Below are positions 10,223 through 22,400 of a stretch of 64,000 nt of DNA, in pieces. The notes beneath the pieces were generated by a model. The model had not been told where the DNA came from. It worked only from the letters and a program-made list of their open reading frames with translations, and made no database searches. Source of the DNA: Roridomyces roridus (lineage: Eukaryota > Basidiomycota > Agaricomycetes > Agaricales > Mycenaceae); contig JARKIF010000050.1 of the NCBI GenBank assembly GCA_029378245.1, positions 1 to 64,000 on the forward strand. The letters are read 5' to 3'. The number at the start of each line of letters is the position of its first letter. Position 1 is the stretch's first letter. The position numbers and the translations under genes were made by a program.

Positions 10223-11559
10223 TGTCGTTCACGTACCTGTACAACGCGAATGAATGTACCAGATAGTCAACTTGAAAAGTTGGAAAGCGTGGAGGCTCTG
10301 ACTTTCTTTGGTTCAGACAGCGGAGTTACAGTAGCAAATGTCACGGAGAGGGATGTGTGGCCCATAGAATGAGCGGGGTGTCATTGCCGTCCAATCAGTA
10401 TGTGGAAAACCAGCCGACTTTCTGCCACTGGCGAGCCCCACATGATGAATATAATACCGAGTGCCCATTTAAGGTGGTATACTTGTGAGAAAATGATGGC
10501 TTAAGTGATATCTCAGCCAGACGCATCTTGACGGCCAGGGCATGCGAGTCTGAAGTGATCAACTCAATTTCAATGGCAATTTTTTTCTCTGTTTTTTTGG
10601 GCAACTGCTAGGGGACCCAGAGGAACAATCTCATCCTGTCTACCTGAGTAATAGAGGGCCAGAAGTCAAACTGAGTGCAGAGGGTGCAGTTTTAAAAAAA
10701 AGTGTAAATGCACAATATCGTGGTTGGGGTTGACAATGGCAGCAACACCTTGGGGAGTCAAGACTTTACCACACCCCTAGGAGTACAGACGCAAACTCCC
10801 AAGTCAATAGAATGAAAACTGGAGCTTGTGGAGTGAAAAGAAAAATCAGCTGATGGCAGCTGCCAAAATCAGTGATTGTGGCCGCAAAAAGGAAACTGCA
10901 CAGCCGGCTTAATCAAAAGTCCCATTGTCTGAAACCTCACCCAAAAACTGGCCCACTGAGATTTTAAAAGAACGAGAACTTAGCAAGTAAGTTCTCGTAA
11001 TACTTACCTCGGTAAAGACGACGGGCGGATTTCATTCCGGTCAGACGCAGGCGGCCACTGTATTGCATAGGATGGAAGGCGGGAGCTGCGAGTCGGCGGT
11101 TGAGGGATGCTGAGCGGCTGTTGTGGTCCAAAAGCAGTGCAGGTCACCTTCCATCGGCGTGTAATTCCAGTCTCGACGCGGCATGCCTGGAGGAGGGTGT
11201 AGAGATGCTGGTAAGTGACATTATATATCTTGGTAAATACGGCAACGTGATTGGAGGAGGTGGGAGACAACGCGGTGTTGGGAACGCGGGCAACGGTATT
11301 GACGGATCCCGGGGGGCGGTAGCGAGAGGCGGTGTGTCGAATTGAGTAAATAGACGATGATTCCGAGCGAACTGAGAGTGCGAACGGCGGCGTCTGTCCC
11401 CAACGACTGCGTGTCAGCAGCGGGCATGGTGCATCTCCTCGAGGCTCGGAAGACGGGAACACATTTCTGTTCCCCAAGCGAGGACTTGAGCGGGTTGGCA
11501 AAAGATGACGCCGTTGGAAATGGAACCCGTTCGCTACATGCCTGAAAGTGGTCCTGGCG
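10223..11559. other. Gene-free stretch
   Basis: No supported gene. It contains an 11-bp perfect hairpin at 10972-10998 (ACGAGAACTTA and its complement around a 5-nt loop). A minus-strand open frame (11004-11810) has a low-complexity, non-protein-like composition and overlaps the duplicated segment, so it is not called. Confidence 0.4.
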
Positions 11560-12310
11560 ATGGTGTGATCCGATGGGACGGGCGCCCACGCGACGTGTGT
11601 CATGGTGCCCAGGGATTGATACGTGCGGAAAGTGGTGAAGCGGGCAGCACGCAGGGATGTCGAAAGGGCAAGCGCAACAGACGGGGTGTGCACGAGGACA
11701 CGCGGCTGACGGCGAGTAGGTAGATCTCGAATACATATCTGAGGACCAGCTTTTTGAGGCAGGAAGGCTGACAGACGCGGCTCGGGAGCACCATGAGATG
11801 TGCATTGCATTGCAAAAAGTAATGTGGTACCTGTAGAACGTAAGTAAACAGCCAGAATTGTTCAAAAAAAAGAGGGTGGTAGGCATGGAGACCCTGCTCC
11901 TTGGTGAGAATTGGGCTCAGGAATGGGAGGAACGGGCGTAGGGATATGGTGAGTGAAAACTGTATGTACCATGCCAGACATCATTGGATGGCGGAGACTG
12001 TGTTTTTTTTGCATGTACTGCATGGAGGGCTCAAGTAAGGGAGATAACAAGGCGAAAATAGCACAGTCTGAAGGTTTTGAGGGCGAGAATGGGCCGCAGA
12101 AGTCAGCAACGCACCTGCGGGATGCCGCATCATCCAGTACCTGCTCCTCCCTGCAGCCCGTTCTGAGGCTTGAGGCGGTCGGTTGCCATAGTAGACAATG
12201 CCGATGCCGAGTCGATTGAGCAAGCTGGCTGTTCCGGATGGGACGAAAGAAAGAGAGTCTGTCACATGTCACAAGCTGCTGGGCAATGCGTGACTGACCC
12301 CGTGATACAC
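11560..12310. repeat. Duplicated non-coding segment, copy 2 (uninterrupted)
   Basis: This is the counterpart of 1338-1811 plus 3379-3665, and here the two halves are continuous. The copies are clearly diverged, with several small indels. This copy ends just upstream of the start codon at 12333, so in this setting it serves as the 5' flank of a gene. Confidence 0.55.
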
Positions 12311-12332
12311 TGTTGACTCAAACCAAACCACC

Positions 12333-12948
12333 ATGTCGACCACACGGTCTGCCTCACCCGCCTCTGCCTCCACGACTGACCTGGAATCTGCCGACCTGCT
12401 TCCACACCCCGGCTCCTCCGGTGTGAGTTTCCATCCTTGGTGAAAAGCTTATTGTGGCCAACATGAAACGGGTGTTCTAGGTCACTTCAATTTCTATTTT
12501 CAAGAACGCAAGTGCACAAGAGCTCATCCACTCTGGGAATGCCGCGTATAAGGAGCTACTCCATTCAAACATACAGAGCCAGGAGGAGTACACAAACCTT
12601 GTTCGGGGTTATCTACGTGTGACGGAGTATTGCCAATATTGTGGGGTTGTATGCAGATCTCAGGTGTGTCTCAAAGATTCGGGCTCTCTATTGCAGCCAT
12701 TGATTCTATCTGAAGGGCTTCGCTCCCGGATGACGCTGATGCCCCGCCGTGGCAGTTTGACCCTCAGCAGCCTGCACTACGAAAGGCACATCTCAACCAC
12801 TATCAACTCCTTCTTCGCATCTCGCCCGAACTCCAGTGGTCTGTATGAGGTCAGGGATGATCCAGGGATGATTATTGCAGCTAGGGAAACATGTGTGCTG
12901 CCTGGTGGGGCCGTTGTTTTTGTATTTCATGATGTTTGTTTGCTCTAG
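12333..12948 (+). CDS. Small hypothetical protein, two exons
   Basis: ATG at 12333 opens a Ser/Thr/Ala-rich exon of 30 codons ending PHPGSSG. A 58-nt intron follows (12423-12480, GTGAGT...TTCTAG, phase 0). Exon 2 begins VTSISIFKNASAQEL and runs to a stop at 12946. It contains a C-x2-C pair (YCQYCG) with another Cys nearby. There is no recognised domain. The splice signals are good, but the second half of exon 2 has a less protein-like composition, so the true 3' end may differ. It lies directly upstream of a truncated Crinkler-like copy and in the same direction. They could be parts of one rearranged locus, but I see no splice that joins them. Confidence 0.35.
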
Positions 12949-13115
12949 TCTAGACTCACTGTGCCGTCAAGCCGATTTGGCTCAATTTGTTTATCAAATC
13001 AATGGGGCTCTTATTGGCTCTGATCAACTGGTCTCGTGCTCTTATAGCCTTTTATAGACCCCATCAGAGATCACGAGTCTTATAATAGATCTCATTATTT
13101 CCGACATTAAGGCGC

Positions 13116-13784
13116 ATGGAATTGATGGGGTTGGAGAACATTCGGAACCAATTGGCCCTGGCATTGGACGGCCCGGAGACACAGTCTGTGGCAGGTACCT
13201 TTGTCGAACGACTACTCCATCGCGCATTTATTCACAACAAGATGCCCGTACCATCTGTCTTCGGTGCCGGTGACAATATCATTCGACGCAGCTTGTTTCT
13301 CTATGGCCAAGCCCAGAACTTTGTCATTGAGTCCTGCGATCCGGCCGTGCTTCAAACCCGTCCGCTGTACCTCCAGCCACACGCTCAGAATTTCGCTGCT
13401 GTCGACGCCATCATCGTCACATCCAGCACCCTCTGCCTCACCCAATCCTCCCTCTCCAATACACATCCACACAACCTCGCGACCTTGCTCCAGATCATCG
13501 CAAGACTGGGGGCATATAGCCGTGGGCTGGGACAAGGAAAAAATTTCGACGTGGAAAACCTCAACCTCGTCTATTGCCTTCTCGGGATCGATGCCGGTCC
13601 TGTCAGTAATTTAGTTCGACAGGCGCGCGAGGCAGTCAAGGACCTCAGGGATGATCCAGATGCCCCAAAGCAGCACAAACCACTGGCAGCCCTCATCGGT
13701 CGCCAGAGACTTGCCAGATTGACAGTCGAGGGGCTCCTGTTCAATCCTGTACAGGATGGGCTGATGCATCTGCCGGGACCGTAA
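13116..13784 (+). pseudogene. Crinkler-like copy A: C-terminal part only
   Basis: A 222-codon open frame matches the C-terminal part of copy B (17.3-19.15 kb) along its whole length. Shared landmarks include MELM at the start, RPLYLQP, a NFAxxDAI segment, THxHxL, IARLG and VEGL/VKGL near the end. In Crinkler/RHS-like proteins this part carries a predicted PD-(D/E)XK-type nuclease fold. The D in FAAVDAI and Q in LTQSSLS could belong to such a site, but this is inference. The P-loop part is absent upstream, so the copy is 5'-truncated. An in-frame ATG exists, and expression as a stand-alone domain cannot be excluded. The 3' flank resembles that of copy B. Confidence 0.6.
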
Positions 13785-13944
13785 ACTACTGTACCTATGC
13801 CACTTTCTGCCATTCAACTGGCAGTCAAGTTGGCCTCGCAAGAAACTGCCAGCCGTTCAACTGGTTAGTCTGTACTTCTTCAAGTTGTTTCTTGGTTTCG
13901 TACTTCTTTTACTGTGTACTCGTCGTTATGTAGACTTTATATAC

Positions 13945-14322
13945 CCAGTCGGAGAGTATCTCCAAGGAGCGAAGAGACCTCGAGTGCGAGTGCGGTGCCT
14001 CCTACTTTGGGCTCCCGTGAACCAGACGGTGCCGCTCCGTGGCACCACCTCCTCATTCCTGTTATTCCTCGGCCGCGCTAGGAAGATCATCATCCGAACC
14101 CTCTGAAAGATGGAAGGCAGCTCACAGTTAGCCAAAAACTTCTCCATGCCTCCCGGCTCGCGAATCGAAGCAGCCGTGCGTTCTTCTTCACAACGCCCTC
14201 GATGACACCAAAAAAGTCTGCGTCTTTGTTGAACCAGTCGTCATGGAAATAGTCAATGTCCGGGCTGAAGGAATTGTGAGCAGGGAAGGAAGAAGTGAGA
14301 AACGAGAAACGTACCCACACTG
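13945..14322 (-). pseudogene. Fragment of CHO2 (duplicated, broken)
   Basis: The minus strand matches parts of the intact CHO2 gene at about 20250-20860. The best stretch, NKDADFF...KKNARLL, corresponds to RKDAGFV...RKNARLL in CHO2. The region around EAPHSHSR matches EAPHTHSR in CHO2, but the Trp before it is now a stop codon. The middle exons are deleted. It lies downstream of Crinkler copy A exactly as CHO2 lies downstream of copy B, so both were copied together. Confidence 0.75.
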
Positions 14323-15139
14323 GATCTGAGGTGCCTGTGCGCTAAATCACAAAAGAGGTGATATGACTGTCTGGTGTACAGATGCGAACGCACCGACAAT
14401 CCTAGTATACATACTCGAGATAACCATCGACACTACCAATATCCTCCCTTCTCCTCATCCTGGAGCTCCGTATTACACGCCAGGGCGCACGTCCGCAGAA
14501 GCGTCATCTCTTCTTCAGATCCACGCCGGACTTGAAGAAAAGAAGAGATGCGGGAGGTGAAGGTGTGGAACGATTCGGCGTAGTGCAGAGGATGTGGGCA
14601 GTTTGCGGGCGGAGGGGAGGATGGGGGGTACTGGAGAGGAAATGGGCTTCGCGGCGGAGTGTCGAATGTTGAGGAAGAAGACACAGAGGACGACATATAG
14701 ATACAGAGCCTTGGGCGGACGTCCCCTGCACAGAGAGAGCCTCGAAGGAGGAAGCGTTGTGCTGCAACCAAGCCTGGTCGCCGTAACACCCCAAATCCAC
14801 GGGCCATTGGTAGTATGACACCGCCCGGAGTCACTGTACACGGACGGGATGGGCGCAGCAAGAGTCTAGTAAGGCGAGGACGTGGGCGAGGGGCAGGTCA
14901 TATTGGTGTGATGCATTTCCCGCGCCGGAAAAGACCCTGAGGGAGCGCGGTGGGTGGGACAAGGCTTGAGAGCTTGAGATTCGACCTGTCGTGTGAGGGT
15001 CAAGGCGAAGTTCGACTGCAGTGCCGGAAGCAGAAAAGCTATTGATGACGTCAGACGCCCTTGTGCCGAAACTTGACCGTGCAGCTGTGGGTGCTTTGGT
15101 GTGTCCGTTGTGTGTCCACTCTTCTTCACTTCAACTCTC
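14323..15139. other. Intergenic, no firm gene
   Basis: A minus-strand open frame (14433-14861) is Ser/Pro-rich with no recognised domain and no supporting splice signals. The last 100 bp upstream of 15140 serve as the 5' flank of Crinkler copy C. No repeat was detected. Confidence 0.35.
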
Positions 15140-15980
15140 ATGAGCAACGACACGCTTCTGCCCGACTTTACTCGTCTGGGCCCAACCGAGCCCTTTTCGG
15201 TGCTTCGAAAGCTACTTTGGCCGGCTTCAGAAGAGACATGGGCAAACGACCTCGCTCTCGATGAGCCTGAGCGTTTGGCCACATTCATTCAAGAGTTTAC
15301 TCCAGACGACCAGGATTCGCCGTCCAAGATTCGCTATATTGACCTCACCAAGAATCCGAGCTTGGCTGTCGATCAACTGGCGGCCTTGGACGTGCTCATC
15401 GTCCGGCAAGACTATCTCGATTTCATGGCCCAGACTCAGAGGTCAAGGAAGCTGGACGGAAAGCCACGCTACGGTCGGGAGTATCTTACTGGGGAGCATG
15501 GAACAGGTGAGTACCCGATATCTGCTTGTGTCATTGCTCATTCGAATCAATTGGGAAGGCAAGAGTGTCGGCGCGTTTTACTTTCTCTTTCGTCTCCTTG
15601 CCGCCGGCCAGCCAGTCTTCTTCACGCCCAACACCAATGCTGGAATCTACTACTTTTCTAAATCCGGTGTGGATTTCCTCCAAGAGGAGGGCATGACCAT
15701 GGATAGAAAAGCAGTCATGCATGTCGTACGTGGCAGCTGGGTCATCATAAACGATCCCAAGTGGCAGCCCGGGAATTGGTGGGTCGAAGCGACTCTTGGT
15801 GGGATATGGACCGCGGCGCCTGAGGGCGAGTGGCTCATGCAGCAGCTGACGATGCAGCTGAAAGCGGGCGCTTGGGGGATGAAACCTTGGTCGCCTGGAG
15901 AAATTGCAGCCGTGAAGTATATTTCTTTCTGCCCGGGAGACTTGCATACTGAACCCACAGTACAGGACACTGAGGACTAA
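15140..15980 (+). CDS. Crinkler-like copy C: N-terminal segment plus P-loop, no C-terminal part
   Basis: Start MSNDTLLPDF, matching copy D (MASNSDTL). An N-terminal segment with the family motif LGPTEPFSVLRKLLWP leads to the P-loop. A 52-nt intron (15507-15558, phase 1) splits the Walker A motif, and splicing gives GEHGTGKS. Exon 2 follows with GAFYFLFRLLAAGQPVFF and the MKPWSPGEI motif, then reads into its stop at 15978. In copy B an intron begins at this last point and leads to the C-terminal part; here that part is missing. The expected Walker B segment is SWVIINDP, without the usual WVLxD order, so ATP hydrolysis may be lost. No secretion signal is visible. Confidence 0.65.
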
Positions 15981-16251
15981 TCAGCTTCAGTAAGCGCGCA
16001 CATACGTACCGGCACCTCCGAGTCGGACTTTCTCGGAACGACTGGGTCTCAGTGTATAACTTCAATGTAACAAAAGAAATATGTACATATTCAGTATTCT
16101 GATTTTCCATTTCACTTGCAAGTTGCCACCGATGTCCGCTGCTGCCAGCTGACAGTGACAAGCATGGGAGGTAATCAATTATTTGTAATTATTTGGTGGA
16201 CTCTTTGGCGCGTGATCTGTGTGTGGACCCACAGCTATCTTCTCTTCATCC

Positions 16252-19153
16252 ATGACCGCCAACAACCCAATTCTGCCTGGATTCACCACTGTGCAACTCG
16301 GATTCACTTATTTGGAGCTTCAAAGGGAACTTTGGCCAACACCACACCATCCCGACCGTCTGACCCCGCTGATCAAAGGCCAGGCCACAAATTTGAATAT
16401 CTGGACGGACGGAGACCCCATTGATGTCTCGACGGATGATATCCCTATGGAGGTGGATACCTCCAGCCATGTTGCTCGATATATCAGCCTTGTGGAGAAT
16501 GACTTCCTCTCCTTCCATCGAGCCAAGACCTTGAATCACATACTCATCCGCCAAGAGTATGAGGATTTCCTGGCTCATGTCATGAAGAAAGGACGTGGTT
16601 CTTTCTTTCTTACTGGCCAGCCAGGGATTGGTGAGTTTTGGAGCACACTCTCCCTACATTTTCACTTATCCAGTTGGACCCAGGCAAAAGTGTTGGGGCA
16701 TGCTACTTTCTCTGCCACCTTCTTGCTTCTGGCCAATCAGTTTTTTTCCTGCCCGACAGCAAGGCCGTCTACTACTTCTCAGCCTCAGGGGTCGAGGCCC
16801 TGAACTATCCTCAGAACCCTTTTGCCATGACATCAGACAAGGTCCGTCAAGCTCTTAAAAAGAGTTGGGTCTTGATGGACAGTGATATTGACAAGAATTG
16901 GCAACCGGATTCATGGATCCAGGAAGCTTTCTTGTCCATATGGTTCTCTTCACCTGACGACAGTCGTTATAACAGTTTCAAAAACCAGACCAAGGCATCT
17001 TTGTGGTGTATGCAACCATGGTCTTTGGAAGAACTTTCTGCTTTGACGTAAGTCTTTTGATATTAAGCAAGGTCTCAAGTGTTAATCCACATACTAGGAT
17101 CCTCACACAAGAGAACCCATCTGAAGTTTTCAAGAGATTCAGAGAATTTGGGCCAATTCCAAGGTTCCTCATTGATGCCAAGGACACTGCAACCAATTTG
17201 AGCATCCTGGATACAATCATCTATGCTTCCCTTGCAGATAGTTTCTTTACAGCAAAAGCTGAGGCGACTCGCAAAGCTAGCAACCGAATGTTCTTGGTCA
17301 AACCACAAAAAACACAGGATGGCACTCTTGACCGGAGTCAATATGGCTACACCTTTGTCTCTGATTTTGTCCTTGAACGGACGATGGAGCTCATGCAGAA
17401 GAGTTCAGATCTTGACCGGCAGAAGCTGCTCCTTGAATTGGACCAACCTAATACACGCTCTGCTGCAGGCATCCTCATGGAACACATGATCCATCAAGCA
17501 TTTATTGAGGATGGGATGTCTCTTCCCCTTGACTTGGGAGGTCAAAAGATTGATGCAACTCTGCGTCTTCTTGGGACTGCGCGGACTTTTGTGATCGAGA
17601 CACACGGTCCGACAAACCTACTGTCCAAACGGCCACTTTACTTGCAGCCACAGTCACCAAACTTTGCTACAATGGATGCCATTATTATCACCCAGCAGAA
17701 TCTCATCCTTCTGCAGTCCTCCGTCTCCCCAACACATTCTCATGATGTCTTGGTTCTCATTACAGCTCTTTGCATAATTGATGACAGTGAGCCAAAAAAA
17801 AACAATTCACAACATTTCGGTCAAAATGCACTTTTTGCTTGAATACCGTGCCTCTCGTACTTGGTGGAGCTGTCCAGCACTCTCGGCATCATGTAATAGT
17901 GGCTATCTGTCAACTATGGCCTTTAAACGGCCCAAATCGGCCCCACAGCCTGTGTCGGATCGAAATACCGAAATCAACACGGAAGCAAAAGGCATGCTTC
18001 TTTTCGCTGCCACGTCTCTCTCTTCCCAGCTCTTCCCTCCTTGCCCGCCCGACACGACCGCCCCATCCTTCTACCAGCCTCCTGCCCTGCCGACCAATCG
18101 CTGCGCTCCGAAGGCGCCACTCGGAGCCCCGCGACTTGATTGATACTCACACCACTTGCTCGCCCACTTGGATCTACCACGCTCCACCAGACTGGCTCCC
18201 GACTGCCCATTGACGTGAGCCGACGACGTCAAAGCCCACCGACGCGAACGAAGATATCACCTCACTCGGAACGCCCCGCCTTGGGCTGCCTCTTAACGTC
18301 AGCCAACGGGCAGCTTGGCCCTTGGTCTGGACGGCGGAAACGGGAAAGGAGGAATGGCCCCGGGAAGGGCGGGTGGGACAGTAGTCGGCTCACGAGGGTG
18401 TGTACACTGCATGAAGGGCGAGGGAGGCTTGGCGAGAGAGGGGCACGGAGCCGCGAGCATTGTAAAGGTGCCATTTTGTCGTATCTTTGTTATTCGTTAG
18501 AACCTTTATCCACCCTTCATTCTGCCATTCTTCATCTCGAGAATGGGCCCTGCCAAGGCATATTGTGTGTCCTATCCATCCCCAGCCCACCCAGACCCGT
18601 GGCTCCGCGCTAGAGACGGAGAGACATTCGTTTGATCAAACTTGCGCGATCATGAGCAGGAAAGCTTCGTTCTGAGCCGTTCCACAGCCGTTTCATGCCA
18701 TCCCAACGACGTAGAGAAGGGATCTTATCATAAGAATGTCACCTGCATAGCATACAATCCCTAAAGCGCGCTGGGAGGCTCACAAACGAACAAAAAAACT
18801 GATTTTCCGAAATGTTGTGAGTTGTTTTCTTTTTTTTGCTCACTGTCATCAATTATGCAAACAGCTGTAATTTCATTGCGAGACTGGGTACATTTTTGCG
18901 CAAAGCCAAACCAAAATTTGAAGTGGATACCCTTGGCATTATCTATTGCCCTGTTGGTACTCAAGCAGGTCCGGAGCGTGTTCAACACATGGTCAAAGAG
19001 GCACGCAATGCCGTGAAGGCACTTCAGGATAATCCAACTGCTCCAGAGCTCAAAGGAGCCTCGAAAATTGGTTTAACCAGACTGAAGAATTTGCAAGTCA
19101 AGGGACTCACATTTGATGCTTCCCGCAAGATCTTGACCTTGCTGTCAGTGTAG
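16252..19153 (+). pseudogene. Crinkler-like copy B: full architecture, interrupted by an insertion
   Basis: This is the only copy with all parts. Exon 1 (16252-16630) starts MTANNPILPGF and ends in the P-loop. Intron 1 (16631-16683, phase 1) splits Walker A, and splicing gives GQPGIGKS. Exon 2 (16684-17047) has GQSVFFL, a Walker B-like SWVLMDSD and the MQPWSLEEL motif. Int 2 is 17048-17097. Exon 3 begins at 17098 and carries the nuclease-like part with RPLYLQPQSPNF. It is broken by a 1105-bp element at 17763-18867 and resumes at 18870 to the stop at 19151. The gene frame is continuous across the insertion once one TA copy is discounted. No frame break was noticed in the coding parts outside the insertion, which suggests that the insertion is recent. 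Unless the element is spliced out, the protein ends early. Confidence 0.75.
17763..18867. mobile_element. 1.1-kb TA-flanked DNA element inside Crinkler copy B
   Basis: Left end CAGCTCTTTGCATAATTGAT and right end (minus strand) CAGCTGTTTGCATAATTGAT. Similarity continues through GACAGTGAGC, an A-rich run and CACAACATTTCGG, so the inverted repeats are about 65 bp. TA flanks both sides (17761-17762 and 18868-18869). CAG ends and TA duplication fit a Tc1/mariner-type non-autonomous element. The GC-rich interior (about 17990-18480) differs from the AT-rich ends and has no convincing transposase, so it may be captured host DNA. Its ends are unlike those of the 3-kb element at 5311. Confidence 0.85.
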
Positions 19154-19476
19154 GGGAGGCTATGAGAGTCCAAGGGCCAAGGGAGGACTATCACTCTCAA
19201 CTGTTCAACCAGTAGCCCCTATCAACTTGCTGTCGCCGTTCAACCGGTTCGCATGCACTTCTTGTTTTTGTGGTTCCATTACTTTGTACTCGTCGTTATG
19301 TAGATTTTATATCTTACTGATTCTTACATACGCTGTAAAAACATTGTCACCCAGGAGCGAGACCTGGACCAATATATTTATTTTCCTGCTCGGGTTCATT
19401 TTTGACCTTGAGTTTCTCCGAAAACCATTCCATTTTGCCCCAAACATTCTAACGAAATTCTAAACTCATCATCAAT

Positions 19477-22400
19477 CTACCCAACACTCGCCGATCCACT
19501 CCCCAAAATCTCCTTTGAAATCAAAATCCTCCTGGCCAACGCCGACAAATTCGCATCCGCAACAACCACCTCGGGCGCATACTCGACATCAAACGTCTGC
19601 TTAATCGCTCCGCAAATCCGTTTCGCCTGCTTCTCAGACCAGAAAGTAAAGTCGTCCGGATCGCGATGGTCCTCCGTAGCAGAAGTCGAATGCTCGTCGT
19701 CGGTGGTAGCACCGGCGGTAGCGGCATCACCAGGTCGGGGCGTAGACGGAACTTTGCACGACAAGGGCGTCAGGGAGGGGTCCGAGTCGAGGCAGAGCGG
19801 CACGACACGCATGAGGTTCTCGCGCACGGAAGTGAACGTCAACTCGGCGGGTGTTTCGACTGGACCCTGCGTGAGCTCCTGGGACATCCCGACGGAAAGA
19901 AGAACGCACCATAGATCTCAATGGGTGCGACCAACCCCATTACATTATACTTCCCATCATGATGGTATCGCACCTCATACCGCCCCGCGATCCACGGGAG
20001 TGTGTTCCCCTTGAACGTAATCGTCCCACTTTCACTCTCATCCTCTTCGCCCTCCCCATCAAACGGCCTCGGCAGTCCAAGCGGAACATCCCCATCCCAC
20101 TCCTCGTCATGCACCGGGACCCACATCCCCAACGAGCTCGTCCTTGTCACCAGAGTCGACTTGTTGGCACCAACCTACGCGCAAGTCTGAGTATCTCTCA
20201 ACAGAGAGAGTAAGATGATAGACCCACCCGATAGATGCCCACCCAGTCCTTCCGCGAGTGCGTGTGCGGTGCCTCCCACTTGAGCTGGATGGGCTCACCG
20301 AGATAAAACCGCAGCGAGCCGTCAGAAGAGGGTACCGCTTCGAGCTTGTATTTGGACGTATCATAAGCCGAAATGTCGTTAGCGATGCGTCTGAATGAAA
20401 AATCAGTCTCGGTCTAGGACGGAATGAAACAGCAGTGGAAACCCACGTAATAACAAGCCTCTCCCTGGACTGCTGAAGCAACACCTTCGTATCCTGCACC
20501 ACCTCCTCAAGCATTGGCCGAGCTAGAAAAGATCATTATCAGCCTCGGATAAATCCCATTCAAAGTCAGAGAGCCCACTCACATCTAGCCAAAAACTCCT
20601 CCACCGCATCTGCTGTCTCCTCAAACACCTTATCAAACGTCCCCTTGACCTCCTTTGCAACCCTCCGAATCTCCGGCGCATGCCTCCCAGCCCGCACCTC
20701 GAGCAGCCGTGCGTTCTTCCTGGCGACGCTCTTGATGACTTTGACAAAACCTGCGTCCTTGCGGAGAGAGTCACCGTAGAACTTGCGCATATGCGGGCTG
20801 GGGAGATTTGTGAGCAGCCAAGCAAGAATCGAGAAACGAGCAACGTACTTCTCCACAGCCTTGAGGAACCACCACTGGGAAAGGTGGCGAATCACAGCAA
20901 GAGTCAGCACAAGCTTGCTCCCGCTAACGAGCGCAAGGCCAAACCACGCCGCACCACCCATGATTTCCGGATTGTTGAGATACCTGCCCCATATGAGATG
21001 CGATGAGAAGGGAAGGATGCCAACGCACCGATAGATCCCGGTGTACTCGAGGTGCGTAGGGAACTCCTCCATGAAAAAGTCGCCAAAGAACCACCCGAAG
21101 AGGCCTAGAACCTCGAAACATTCCAGGGCGGCCCAAATGTGCAGCCCGACTAGAAGCTAGATTTCAAAAAACAATCAGCATCAAGGATAAGAGGCGGAGA
21201 GAATAACACACCAAGCCCATAGTATGCCTCAGCAACTCATGCCCCACAGTCCAATCACCCGGAATCGAATACGTCTTCCATACCAGCCCGATAAATGACA
21301 CTGAAAACTACATCAGCCTCTCCCCATCAAAAGACGAAAAAAGAAACCCACCATACGACATAAACATACTCAAATTGTAAATCGCCTTCCAATTCGCCCA
21401 TGCCTCCATGACCGCGCCCCGTCCTCCATCATTCGCCGGATAATGGTAATTCTTCATGAAATGCATCACAAGGAACTTGCTCTCGCTCTGGGCTCGCAAG
21501 AGAACGCCCAGCCCGAAGCAGTGGAAGACACACCACGCGAGGGCGTGTAAGAAGTGCAGGGTGAGCGTACCAGAGGGGGAGAGCCGCTGGGGGAGGAGGG
21601 CAAGAACGACAGAGTGATGATGAGAAGGAGGGTGGCGTCGTTCGCGCTGGGACATGATAAGCTGCTGCTGTGCGGTCGGAGCAAGCAGAAAACGTACCGG
21701 AAGATGTCAACATTCCGGAGGATCACCGTATCGCGTCGGAAGTACTGGGTGAAGAGATCGTGCTGCGAAACAACTTGCTTCTTCGGCTTGACTTCCGACG
21801 CACTGCTGCTGTTGGACGCCGTCTGCTGAATGGGAGTAGCACGACGGCGACCAGCTGGTGCTTGAAGCGTCTCGCTTTCGAGCTCTGTCTCTGTCTCCGT
21901 CTCAAGGTCGGTCTCGGTGGCTGTGTCCCCTTCAGTAGCAGAGGGAGTCGTGTAGTCATCGGTGACGGGAACCGAGGAGTTGCTGGAGGCCGGACTCTTT
22001 CGCGGACGGACTGGTGTCCTTTTCGCTATCGCTTTACGCTGACCGTACATACGCTCGATGTCTATGAAAAGAATGAAGGGCAGTGACCGAGATCAGAAAA
22101 ATGGCTTACGCGGATTCTCGAAGAAGACGAGGAACGCAAACTGAGCGGCGTGGCCCGCAAGACTGACAAAGAGCACGGCATAGCTCCCAGCGATGAGGGA
22201 CAGCCCGTAATAACCCGCGTATCCTACGAGAAGTCAGCGCAGAATAGGGAGCCAAGAGGATGCCACGGACCAACAGAGTACATGGGGTGAGGCGCAAGCT
22301 CAAAGACACCGTCAAATACGAGAGCCCCGCGCTGGAAGAACACGTCTCCCCAGTACCACCCGTAATCTTTGACCACATTGTGTGCCTCCGTCTTGACCCA

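Noticed and set aside
11004..11810. Minus-strand open frame of 268 codons
   Set aside because: Composition is Ser/Pro/Thr/Arg-rich and irregular. The frame is not kept in the paralogous copy at 1.3-1.8 kb, so it is probably a chance frame.
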